Of a stretch of 64,000 bases of DNA, positions 46,038 through 55,385 are shown one piece after another. Source of the stretch: Bradyrhizobium zhengyangense. GTDB lineage: Bacteria; Pseudomonadota; Alphaproteobacteria; Rhizobiales; Xanthobacteraceae. The DNA lies in the NCBI RefSeq assembly GCF_022012435.1, contig NZ_JAKLUA010000021.1:1-64000 (forward strand), read 5' to 3'. Every line of letters starts with the position of its first letter. Positions within the stretch are counted from its first letter, which is position 1. Below the pieces are notes generated by a model, which was not told where the DNA came from, searched no databases, and worked only from the letters and a program-made list of their open reading frames with translations. The position numbers were made by a program, and so were the translations under genes.

Positions 46038-46454
46038 TTACCTCGGCGCGTTATCGCGGCGCACAGCGCCTGACCGGCTGACATCGGTCTTCGCGAAGTC
46101 ATCGCCCTTGAACAGCAGCGGTTCGCCGCGGGTCATGGCCAGAGCGTAGGAAAAGCAATCACCGTAGTTGAGCGACGCGGCGTGACGCCCTTTCCCGTAG
46201 CGCCGCCAGGCACGTCGCGCCGCATCGGTTTGTCCGGCGTCAACTGCCACGATCTCGGCGCCGATCTTGACGAGCCAGAGGTCGAATTCGCGCCCGCCCG
46301 CATCACCTAGCCGCGTCTCGATCACCATCGTTGTCTCAAGCACCGTGGCCGCCGAGATCAGGCGGATCGGATCGTCCACGATCAGTCGCTCGATATCTGC
46401 TGCATCGTCTTCATTGAGTGCAATTGCCACGATCGCCGACGTATCGATCACCAT
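46038..46454 (-). CDS. vapC: PIN-domain toxin VapC
   Basis: The 138-residue endoribonuclease of a type II toxin-antitoxin pair has the PIN acidic residues Asp4 (MVIDTSAIVAI), Glu40 (VLETTMV), Asp99 (NYGDCFSYALA) and Asp118/119. VapC toxins cut tRNA or rRNA. The ATG overlaps the vapB stop in TGATG, the classical antitoxin-first arrangement. It is one of the few accessory-type genes in this window. Confidence 0.93.
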   Translation of the reverse strand: MVIDTSAIVAIALNEDDAADIERLIVDDPIRLISAATVLETTMVIETRLGDAGGREFDLWLVKIGAEIVAVDAGQTDAARRAWRRYGKGRHAASLNYGDCFSYALAMTRGEPLLFKGDDFAKTDVSRSGAVRRDNAPR

Positions 46455-46708
46455 CAGCGCGGCAATCCATGGTCGTCGTATCCGAGAATTTCCTCAGGCG
46501 TGCGGTCGTCCACGACGCGCATTTCGCTCCAGCGCCGCCTGATCTCGGCCATGTCCTCCAGCAGCGCGTCTTTGTGAGCCTGTCCGCCGAGCCGGCGCAA
46601 TCGCTCCTCGATGGCGCGCTTGGTTGCCGTCGTGATGTTCTCGCCGGTCAATTGCGCGAGGCTTCGCGCCAACTGCTCCGTTTCAGGGTCCTTGATGCTT
46701 AGCGCCAT
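46454..46708 (-). CDS. vapB: VapB-type antitoxin
   Basis: The 84-residue antitoxin has a short DNA-binding N-terminal part (MALSIKDPETEQLARSLAQL, then ATKRAIEERLRRL, like PSK transcription-factor antitoxins) and a C-terminal tail that would wrap the toxin (RTPEEILGYDDHGLPR). It is co-translated with vapC. It probably represses its own promoter through the palindrome at 46733-46745. Confidence 0.9.
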   Translation of the reverse strand: MALSIKDPETEQLARSLAQLTGENITTATKRAIEERLRRLGGQAHKDALLEDMAEIRRRWSEMRVVDDRTPEEILGYDDHGLPR

Positions 46709-46732
46709 TTGAGGTTCCTTGGTTCCTCAATA

Positions 46733-46745
46733 GGTATATTCTACC
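46733..46745. promoter_or_regulatory. Candidate vapBC operator
   Basis: GGTA-TATTC-TACC is a perfect inverted repeat with a five-base centre, 25 bp upstream of the vapB ATG, next to the AT-rich TATATT. Two direct GGTTCC copies lie between it and the start. Confidence 0.5.
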
Positions 46746-46902
46746 ATGGCGGAGTGCAACAATAGATCCGTGCGGCGACCTGGACGCCGTGCTTGCACCC
46801 AGGTGGATGTCGGCGCGCAGTTCGTTCGCGAAGGCAGGAGCGCATAAGCCCTTGCGCCAATATGTCGTTGCAATTTCCGCCGGTCTCTGGCGGTAAAGGG
46901 CG

Positions 46903-48090
46903 ATGCTCTCCACCCCGAACTCCTCCTTCAGCGAAGCCTATCAAGCCCAGATCGCCTCCGGCGCGATCGAGCCCGATGCCGCGCAGGCCGAGGTCGCCGA
47001 GGCCTATGCGGCACTCGACCTGCGGCTCGCGAACTACAGCCCCAAGCGCAAGCAGGGCCTGCTCGCCCGCCTGTTCAACGGTGGCGACAAAGACGAGGCG
47101 CCGCGCGGGCTCTACATCCATGGCGAGGTCGGTCGCGGCAAGACCATGCTGATGGACCTGTTCTTCCAGCACTCGAATGTCGAGCACAAGCGCCGCGCGC
47201 ATTTCCACGAATTCATGGCCGATGTGCACGAACGCATCTACGATTATCGGCAGGGCATCGCGCGCGGACAGATCCCTGATGGCGATGTCATCGCGCTGAC
47301 CGCGCAAGCGATCTTCGAGGAGAGCTGGCTGCTCTGCTTCGACGAATTCCACGTCACCGACATCGCGGATGCGATGATCCTGGGGCGCCTGTTCGCAAAA
47401 CTGTTCGAGCTCGGCACCGTCGTGGTCGCAACCTCCAACGTCGCGCCCGACGATCTCTACAAGGGCGGGTTGAACCGCGCGCTGTTCCTGCCCTTCATCA
47501 AGCAGATCACCGACCACATGGACGTCTCGCGGCTCGATGCGCGCACCGACTTCCGGCTGGAAAAACTTCAGGGCGTGCCGATGTGGCTGACGCCGGCGGA
47601 TGGCGATGCCGACGCCGCGCTCAATCGCGCGTGGGTGAAAATGACGGGCAATGCCAAATGCAAGTCGCGCGACATCCAGATCAAGGGCCGCATCCTGCAC
47701 GTGCCGTGCTCGGCCCATGGCGTCGCGCGCTTTGCCTTCGCCGATCTCTGCGAGAAGCCGCTGGGTGCGTCCGACTACCTCAGGCTGGCGCACGACTATC
47801 ACACCATCCTGGTCGACCATATTCCAGTGATGGACGTCTCCCAGCGCAACGCCGCCAAGCGCTTCATCACGCTGATCGACACGCTCTATGACAATGCCGT
47901 GAAGCTGATGGCATCGGCCGACGCCAACCCGATCTCGCTCTATCTCGCCCATGAGGGCAACGAGGCCATGGAGTTCAAGCGGACCTCCTCGCGCCTGATC
48001 GAGATGAGCTCTGAATCCTATCTGGCGCTGCCGCATGGTCGCAAGGATTCCACCGCCAGCGGCTCCACCAAGGGCTTGGTCGAGACTTAA
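46903..48090 (+). CDS. zapE: Cell division protein ZapE (AFG1-like ATPase)
   Basis: The 395-residue AAA+-like ATPase has Walker A GEVGRGKTMLMDLFF (Lys80), Walker B LCFDEFHVTDIADAMIL and sensor ATSNVAPDDLYKGGLNR. In E. coli ZapE acts on the Z ring under stress; mitochondrial AFG1 helps degrade respiratory subunits. The start lies next to a GGCGGTAAAGGGCG ribosome site. mdh follows after a repeat. Confidence 0.93.
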   Translation: MLSTPNSSFSEAYQAQIASGAIEPDAAQAEVAEAYAALDLRLANYSPKRKQGLLARLFNGGDKDEAPRGLYIHGEVGRGKTMLMDLFFQHSNVEHKRRAHFHEFMADVHERIYDYRQGIARGQIPDGDVIALTAQAIFEESWLLCFDEFHVTDIADAMILGRLFAKLFELGTVVVATSNVAPDDLYKGGLNRALFLPFIKQITDHMDVSRLDARTDFRLEKLQGVPMWLTPADGDADAALNRAWVKMTGNAKCKSRDIQIKGRILHVPCSAHGVARFAFADLCEKPLGASDYLRLAHDYHTILVDHIPVMDVSQRNAAKRFITLIDTLYDNAVKLMASADANPISLYLAHEGNEAMEFKRTSSRLIEMSSESYLALPHGRKDSTASGSTKGLVET

Positions 48091-48116
48091 GTCCTATTCT
48101 CGCCGAAGGTACCGCT

Positions 48117-48222
48117 GTCATTCCGGGGCGCGACAAAGTCGCGAGCCCGGAATCCATCGCGCCACAAACTCAGCCGCCCGATGGATTCCGGGCCTGCGCC
48201 TGTCGGCGCATCCCGGAATGAC
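48117..48222. repeat. GTCATTCCGG palindromic repeat, copy 2
   Basis: GTCATTCCGGGGCGCG and the right end CGCATCCCGGAATGAC are inverted, with CCGGAATCCATC and GATGGATTCCGG inside. It lies between zapE and mdh. Confidence 0.9.
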
Positions 48223-48352
48223 GGATCGGGTATGCTGATTGCTATCTCGCCAAGCCCGACAATTGGGCATCCACCGACTTGAACGGGGGAAGCGAAAGGG
48301 ATAACCACCCATTCAGTTTTTCCCTCCTCACGTGTCTAAAGGACAGGTTCAC

Positions 48353-49321
48353 ATGGCGCGCGACAAGATTGCTTTGATTGGCTCCGGCCAGATCGGCGGA
48401 ACGCTGGCTCACCTCATCGGCCTGAAAGAACTGGGCGACGTCGTGATGTTCGACATCGCCGAGGGCGTGCCGCAGGGCAAGGCGCTCGACATCGCGCAGT
48501 CCTCGCCGGTCGACGGTTTTGACGCGCACTATACCGGCGCCAATTCCTACGAGGCGCTCGACAACGCCAAGGTCTGCATCGTCACTGCCGGCGTGCCGCG
48601 CAAGCCCGGCATGAGCCGCGACGACCTCCTCTCCATCAACCTCAAGGTCATGGAGCAGGTCGGCGCCGGCATCAAGAAGTACGCCCCCGACGCGTTCGTC
48701 ATCTGCATCACCAACCCGCTCGACGCCATGGTCTGGGCGCTGCAGAAGGCCTCGGGCCTGCCGCACAAGAAGGTCGTCGGCATGGCCGGCGTGCTCGACT
48801 CCGCGCGCTTCCGCTACTTCCTCGCCGACGAATTCAACGTCTCGGTCGAAGACGTCACCGCCTTCGTGCTCGGCGGCCACGGCGACACCATGGTGCCGCT
48901 GGTGAAGTACTCCACCGTCGCCGGCATCCCGCTGCCCGACCTCGTCAAGATGGGTTGGACCTCGCAGGCGCGCCTCGACGAGATCGTCGACCGCACCCGC
49001 AACGGCGGCGCCGAGATCGTCAATTTGCTCAAGACCGGCTCGGCCTTCTACGCGCCGGCCGCCTCCGCCATCGCGATGGCCGAGAGCTATCTGCGTGACA
49101 AGAAGCGCGTGCTGCCCTGTGCCGCCTATCTCAACGGCGAGTACAGCGTGAAGGACATGTATGTCGGCGTGCCGGTCGTGATCGGCTCCAAGGGCGTCGA
49201 GCGCGTCGTCGAGATCGAACTCGCCGGCAAGGACCGCGAGGCCTTCGACAAGTCGGTCGGCGCGGTGCAGGGCCTGGTCGATGCCTGCAAGAAGATCGCC
49301 CCCGATCTTCTCGGCCGCTAA
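48353..49321 (+). CDS. mdh: Malate dehydrogenase
   Basis: It oxidises malate to oxaloacetate with NAD+. The 322-residue product is of the LDH-like type common in alphaproteobacteria: GSGQIGGTLAHL nucleotide loop, Asp34 for NAD, catalytic His176 in GGHGDTMVPL and substrate arginines in VPRKPGMSRDD. AAAGGACAGGTTCAC precedes the ATG. A terminator follows before sucC, so the succinate genes have at least partial independence. Confidence 0.97.
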   Translation: MARDKIALIGSGQIGGTLAHLIGLKELGDVVMFDIAEGVPQGKALDIAQSSPVDGFDAHYTGANSYEALDNAKVCIVTAGVPRKPGMSRDDLLSINLKVMEQVGAGIKKYAPDAFVICITNPLDAMVWALQKASGLPHKKVVGMAGVLDSARFRYFLADEFNVSVEDVTAFVLGGHGDTMVPLVKYSTVAGIPLPDLVKMGWTSQARLDEIVDRTRNGGAEIVNLLKTGSAFYAPAASAIAMAESYLRDKKRVLPCAAYLNGEYSVKDMYVGVPVVIGSKGVERVVEIELAGKDREAFDKSVGAVQGLVDACKKIAPDLLGR

Positions 49322-49333
49322 GCGCGACAATTC

Positions 49334-49372
49334 CCGCCGAAGATCGAAACCCGGTCTTCGGCGGTTTCATTT
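49334..49372 (+). terminator. Intrinsic terminator of mdh
   Basis: CCGCCGAAGA (49334-49343) pairs exactly with TCTTCGGCGG (49355-49364), followed by TTTCATTT. It lies 12 bp past mdh. Confidence 0.85.
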
Positions 49373-49518
49373 CCGGACCCGGCTGGCCGGGGTGGGGTCT
49401 GGTCCACAATTTCGATATCAAAGAATCCGGGTTGCAGTTCCTGTGGTATATGGTATGCCAGCCACAAGACTGAGGTGGGCCCATGGGGTCACCGCCCGCG
49501 GGTTCAGGGAGCGACCAT

Positions 49519-50715
<1,197 letters not shown>

Positions 50716-50719
50716 GGCC

Positions 50720-51199
50720 ATGGCCCAGGACCATCTCTCCGCATCGTCTCCGCTTGCAGAGCATGCGCGTCTCGCCGCATTCGCCGGCGAATGGAACGGT
50801 GAAGAGATGGTCTTTCCGTCGCGCTGGACGGAAGGCGGACCGGCCACCTCGCGTACCGTCGCGCGCATGGATCTCAACGGGTTCTATTTGATCCAGGACT
50901 CGGTGCAGATGCGCGATGGCAAGCAGGCCTTCGCCACCCACGGCCTCTTCACCTACGACCGCGACGACCGGACCTACAAATTGTTCTGGTACGACTCGCT
51001 CGGCTACACGCCGCCCTCGCCCGCCTCGGGTGGGTGGGTCGGCAACACCCTGACGCTGGTGCGCGGTTCGCTCCGCGGCAATGCGCGCCACGTCTACGAG
51101 ATCATCGACGACGCCTCTTACTCGTTGAAGATTCAGTTCTCGCCGGATGCGGAAGGCTGGGCCGACGTGCTCACCGGCATCTATCGCCGCATCCACTGA
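50720..51199 (+). CDS. DUF1579-family protein inserted between sucC and sucD
   Basis: The 159-residue soluble protein has a lipocalin-like beta-barrel pattern of DUF1579 (LAAFAGEWNGEEM, then THGLFTYDRDDRTYKLFWYD and TLTLVRGSLRGNARHVYEII). No function is established. It starts 4 bp after the sucC stop, so translation is probably coupled, and ends 36 bp before sucD. Most bacteria have sucC and sucD adjacent. Confidence 0.8.
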   Translation: MAQDHLSASSPLAEHARLAAFAGEWNGEEMVFPSRWTEGGPATSRTVARMDLNGFYLIQDSVQMRDGKQAFATHGLFTYDRDDRTYKLFWYDSLGYTPPSPASGGWVGNTLTLVRGSLRGNARHVYEIIDDASYSLKIQFSPDAEGWADVLTGIYRRIH

Positions 51200-51235
51200 T
51201 CCTCTCACTCCGTTAGTTTCGCGAAAGCAGACCTC

Positions 51236-52120
51236 ATGTCCATCCTGATCGACAAGAACACCAAGGTCATCTGCCAGGGCTTCACCGGCAAGAACGGCAC
51301 CTTCCATTCCGAGGCTGCGATTGCTTACGGCACCAAGATGGTCGGCGGCACCTCGCCCGGCAAAGGCGGCTCGACCCATCTGAACCTGCCGGTGTTCGAC
51401 ACCGTGCGCGAGGCGCGCGAGAAGACCGGTGCCGATGCATCGGTGATCTACGTGCCGCCGCCGGGCGCGGCCGACGCGATCTGCGAAGCCATCGACGCCG
51501 AGATCCCGCTGATCGTCTGCATCACCGAAGGCATCCCCGTCATCGACATGGTGCGCGTGAAGCGCTCGCTCGCCGGCTCCAAGTCGCGCCTGATCGGACC
51601 GAACTGCCCGGGCGTCATGACCGCCGGCGAGTGCAAGATCGGCATCATGCCGGCCAACATCTTCAAGACCGGCTCGGTCGGCATCGTCTCCCGGTCGGGC
51701 ACGCTGACCTATGAAGCCGTGTTCCAGACCTCCCAGGAAGGCCTCGGCCAGACCACCGCGGTCGGCATCGGCGGCGATCCGGTCAAGGGCACCGAATTCA
51801 TCGACGTCCTCGAAATGCTGCTGGCCGATCCCAAGACCGAGTCGATCATCATGATCGGCGAGATCGGCGGTTCGGCCGAGGAGGACGCCGCCCAGTTCCT
51901 CAAGGACGAGGCCAAGCGCGGCCGCAAGAAGCCGATGGTCGGTTTCATCGCGGGCGTCACCGCACCTCCCGGCCGCCGCATGGGCCATGCCGGCGCGATC
52001 ATTTCCGGCGGCAAGGGCGACGCCGGTTCCAAGACCGAGGCGATGAAATCCGCAGGGATTACAGTGTCCCCGTCGCCTGCCCGCCTCGGCCACACGCTTG
52101 CCGAAAAGTTGAAAGGCTAA
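51236..52120 (+). CDS. sucD: Succinyl-CoA synthetase alpha subunit
   Basis: It binds CoA and carries the phosphohistidine of the enzyme. The 294 residues start SILIDKNTKVICQGFTGKNG, with the nucleotide loop in VYVPPPGAADAICEAID and the active histidine in RRMGHAGAIISGG. It would be in one operon with sucC through the small DUF1579 gene. sucA follows after 137 bp. Confidence 0.98.
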   Translation: MSILIDKNTKVICQGFTGKNGTFHSEAAIAYGTKMVGGTSPGKGGSTHLNLPVFDTVREAREKTGADASVIYVPPPGAADAICEAIDAEIPLIVCITEGIPVIDMVRVKRSLAGSKSRLIGPNCPGVMTAGECKIGIMPANIFKTGSVGIVSRSGTLTYEAVFQTSQEGLGQTTAVGIGGDPVKGTEFIDVLEMLLADPKTESIIMIGEIGGSAEEDAAQFLKDEAKRGRKKPMVGFIAGVTAPPGRRMGHAGAIISGGKGDAGSKTEAMKSAGITVSPSPARLGHTLAEKLKG

Positions 52121-52257
52121 TTCACTCCTTCGTGCTTTTCCGGGCGAAGTTTCGCAGCAAATAGGGTAAAGGGTGCCTGTCGCGTCGAGCCTCTGTCGGG
52201 GGAGCTCGGCGCCAGCGCCGTTTGTTATGCGCGAACCGAAATCGCCAGGAACCCAGT

Positions 52258-55227
52258 ATGTCTCGCCAGGACGCGAACGCAGCCTTTGCCCTGTCATCAT
52301 TTTTGCAGGGCACCAACGCCACCTACATCGACGAAATCTACGCCCGCTACGAGAAGGACCCATCCTCGGTCGACGCCGAGTGGCAGGAGTTCTTCAAGAG
52401 CCTCAACGACCAGCCGGCCGACGTCCGGAAGAACGCCGAGGGTCCGTCCTGGGAGCGCGACAACTGGCCGCTGACCCCGCAGGACGATCTGACGTCCGCC
52501 CTCGACGGCAATTGGGCCGAAGTGGAGAAGGCGGTTGGCGCCAAGATCGCCGCCAAGGCGCAAGCCAAGGGGGGCGACAAGGGCGCCGCGATTACTTCCG
52601 CCGAATTGCTCCAGGCCACGCGCGACTCGGTCCGTGCGTTGATGCTGATCCGCTCCTACCGCATGCGCGGCCACTTTCACGCCAAGCTCGATCCGCTCGG
52701 CATCGAAGCCCAGCGCAACCGCGAAGAGCTTGACCCGCGCACCTACGGCTTCAGCGAAGCCGATTTCGACCGCAAGATCTTCCTCGATCACGTGCTCGGC
52801 CTCGAATACGGCAGCTTGCGCGAGATCACCGCGATCTGCGAGCGCACCTATTGCCAGACGCTCGGCGTCGAGTTCATGCATATCAGCAATGCCGCGCAGA
52901 AGGCCTGGATCCAGGAGCGCATCGAGGGGCCGGACAAGGAAATCTCCTTCACCCGCGAAGGCCGCAGAGCCATCCTGACGAAGCTGGTCGAAGCCGAGGG
53001 CTTCGAAAAATTCTGCGACACCAAGTTCACCGGCACCAAGCGCTTCGGCCTCGATGGTGGCGAAGCCTTGATCCCCGCGCTCGAGCAGATCATCAAGCGC
53101 GGCGGCAATCTTGGCGTAAAGGAAATCGTGCTCGGCATGCCGCATCGCGGCCGCCTCAACGTGCTGACCCAGGTGTTGGGCAAGGCCCATCGCGCACTGT
53201 TCCACGAGTTCAAGGGCGGCTCGGCCAACCCCGACGCGGTCGAAGGCTCGGGCGACGTCAAGTATCACCTCGGCGCCTCCTCGGACCGCGAGTTCGACGG
53301 CAACCGCATCCATCTGTCGTTGACCGCCAACCCCTCGCATCTCGAGATCGTCGATCCCGTCGTGCTCGGCAAGGTGCGCGCGAAGCAGGACCAGCACGGC
53401 GATCCGCCGGACCAGCGCATCTCGGTGATGCCGCTCTTGATGCACGGCGACGCGGCGTTCGCCGGCCAGGGCGTGGTGGCGGAATGTTTCGGACTGTCGG
53501 ACCTGAAGGGCTACCGGACCGGCGGCTCCGTGCACTTCATCGTCAACAACCAGATCGGCTTCACCACCTATCCGCGTTACTCGCGCTCCTCGCCCTATCC
53601 GTCCGATGTGGCGAAGATGATCGACGCGCCGATCTTCCATGTGAATGGCGACGATCCGGAGGCCGTGGTGTTCGCGGCCAAGGTCGCGACCGAATTCCGG
53701 CAGAAGTTCCACAAGCCTGTCGTCATCGACATGTGGTGCTATCGCCGCTACGGCCACAATGAGGGCGATGAGCCCGCGTTCACCCAGCCCGTGATGTACA
53801 AGCGGATCGCGGCCCATCCCTCGACCCTCACGCTCTACTCCAAGCGCCTGATCGCCGAAGGCGTGGTCACCGAGGGAGAGGTCGACAAGCTCAAGGCCGA
53901 CTGGCGCGCCCGACTCGATGCCGAGTTCGAGGCCGGCACCTCCTACAAGCCGAACAAGGCCGACTGGCTCGACGGCAAATGGTCCGGCTTCAAGATCGCC
54001 GACCAGGAAGAGGATGCACGCCGCGGCGTCACCGGCGTCGACCTGCCTGTTCTCAAGGACATCGGTCGCAAGATCACCAAGGTGCCGGATGGTTTCCGCG
54101 TTCACCGCACCATCCAGCGCTTCCTCGACAACCGTGCCAAGGCGATCGACACCGGTGCCGGCATCGATTGGGCGACCGGCGAAGCGCTGGCGTTCTGCAC
54201 GCTGCTCAACGAGAACCACCATGTCCGCCTGTCCGGACAGGATTCGGAGCGCGGCACCTTCTCGCAGCGTCACTCGGTCCTGATCGACCAGGAGGACGAG
54301 AGCCGCTACACGCCGTTCAACCATCTCGGCAACGAGCAGGGCCATTACGAGGTCATCAACTCGCTGCTGTCGGAAGAAGCGGTGCTCGGCTTCGAATACG
54401 GCTACTCGCTGGCCGAGCCGAATACGCTGACGCTCTGGGAAGCCCAGTTCGGCGACTTCGCCAACGGCGCGCAGGTCGTGTTCGACCAGTTCATCTCCTC
54501 GGGCGAGCGCAAATGGCTGCGCATGTCCGGCCTCGTCTGCCTGTTGCCGCACGGCTATGAGGGCCAGGGTCCGGAGCACTCCTCGGCTCGTCTGGAGCGT
54601 TACCTGCAGATGTCCGCGGAAGACAACATGCAGGTTGTCTATCCGACCACGCCGGCGAACTATTTCCACGCGCTGCGCCGTCAGCTTCATCGCGAGATCC
54701 GCAAGCCGCTGATCATGATGACGCCGAAATCGCTGCTGCGTCACAAGCGTGCGGTCTCGCGTCTCGAGGAGCTCGCGAAGGGAACGACCTTCCACCGCAT
54801 CCTCTACGATGACGCCCAGATGCTGCCGAACGAGCCGATCAAGCTCGTTCCGGACGACAAGATCCGCCGCATCGTGCTCTGCTCGGGCAAGGTCTATTAC
54901 GACCTCTATGAAGAGCGCGAGAAGCGCGGCATCGACGACATCTATCTGATGCGCGTCGAGCAGCTCTATCCGGTGCCGCTGAAGGCGCTGGTGGCCGAGC
55001 TGTCGCGCTTCAAGAAGGCGGAAGTGATCTGGTGCCAGGAGGAGCCGCGCAACATGGGCGCCTGGCACTTCATCGAGCCCTATCTGGAATGGGTGCTGAA
55101 CCAGGTGAACGGTGCGAGCCGGCGTCCGCGTTATGTCGGCCGCGCCGCTTCCGCCGCGACCGCCACTGGTCTGATGTCCAAACATCAGGCGCAGCTGAAG
55201 GCGTTCCTGGACGAAGCACTGAGCTGA
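52258..55227 (+). CDS. sucA: 2-oxoglutarate dehydrogenase E1
   Basis: This thiamine-diphosphate enzyme decarboxylates 2-oxoglutarate. The 989-residue product starts MSRQDANAAFALSSFLQG, with the short N-terminal SucB-binding segment (YIDEIYARYEKDPSSVDAEW). Thiamine-fold blocks are VLGMPHRGRLNVLTQVLGK and NQIGFTTYPRYSRSS. The ATG at 52258 follows CAGGAACCCAGT. sucB follows after a 158-bp gap that holds a repeat. Confidence 0.97.
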   Translation: MSRQDANAAFALSSFLQGTNATYIDEIYARYEKDPSSVDAEWQEFFKSLNDQPADVRKNAEGPSWERDNWPLTPQDDLTSALDGNWAEVEKAVGAKIAAKAQAKGGDKGAAITSAELLQATRDSVRALMLIRSYRMRGHFHAKLDPLGIEAQRNREELDPRTYGFSEADFDRKIFLDHVLGLEYGSLREITAICERTYCQTLGVEFMHISNAAQKAWIQERIEGPDKEISFTREGRRAILTKLVEAEGFEKFCDTKFTGTKRFGLDGGEALIPALEQIIKRGGNLGVKEIVLGMPHRGRLNVLTQVLGKAHRALFHEFKGGSANPDAVEGSGDVKYHLGASSDREFDGNRIHLSLTANPSHLEIVDPVVLGKVRAKQDQHGDPPDQRISVMPLLMHGDAAFAGQGVVAECFGLSDLKGYRTGGSVHFIVNNQIGFTTYPRYSRSSPYPSDVAKMIDAPIFHVNGDDPEAVVFAAKVATEFRQKFHKPVVIDMWCYRRYGHNEGDEPAFTQPVMYKRIAAHPSTLTLYSKRLIAEGVVTEGEVDKLKADWRARLDAEFEAGTSYKPNKADWLDGKWSGFKIADQEEDARRGVTGVDLPVLKDIGRKITKVPDGFRVHRTIQRFLDNRAKAIDTGAGIDWATGEALAFCTLLNENHHVRLSGQDSERGTFSQRHSVLIDQEDESRYTPFNHLGNEQGHYEVINSLLSEEAVLGFEYGYSLAEPNTLTLWEAQFGDFANGAQVVFDQFISSGERKWLRMSGLVCLLPHGYEGQGPEHSSARLERYLQMSAEDNMQVVYPTTPANYFHALRRQLHREIRKPLIMMTPKSLLRHKRAVSRLEELAKGTTFHRILYDDAQMLPNEPIKLVPDDKIRRIVLCSGKVYYDLYEEREKRGIDDIYLMRVEQLYPVPLKALVAELSRFKKAEVIWCQEEPRNMGAWHFIEPYLEWVLNQVNGASRRPRYVGRAASAATATGLMSKHQAQLKAFLDEALS

Positions 55228-55242
55228 GAAGTTTTTAAGACT

Positions 55243-55341
55243 GTCATTGCCCGCGAAGGCGGGCAATCCAGTACGCCGTGAACTTCGTGATCAGAACGAA
55301 CGTCGCGGAGTACTGGATGCCCCGCCTTCGCGGGGCATGAC
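55243..55341. repeat. Palindromic repeat between sucA and sucB
   Basis: GTCATTGCCCGCGAAGGCGGGC at the left and GCCCCGCCTTCGCGGGGCATGAC at the right are nested inverted repeats, with CCAGTAC and GTACTGG forming the inner pair. It fills most of the intercistronic gap. Confidence 0.85.
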
Positions 55342-55385
55342 GTATGAATTCCTGTCCGCGACTGCGATCCCTTGAGGAAAAGACC

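Noticed and set aside
52297..55266. A 989-codon open frame on the minus strand opposite sucA
   Set aside because: It mirrors sucA in high-GC DNA; its Leu/Arg/Asp/His-rich translation has no domain, while the plus strand encodes a full E1.
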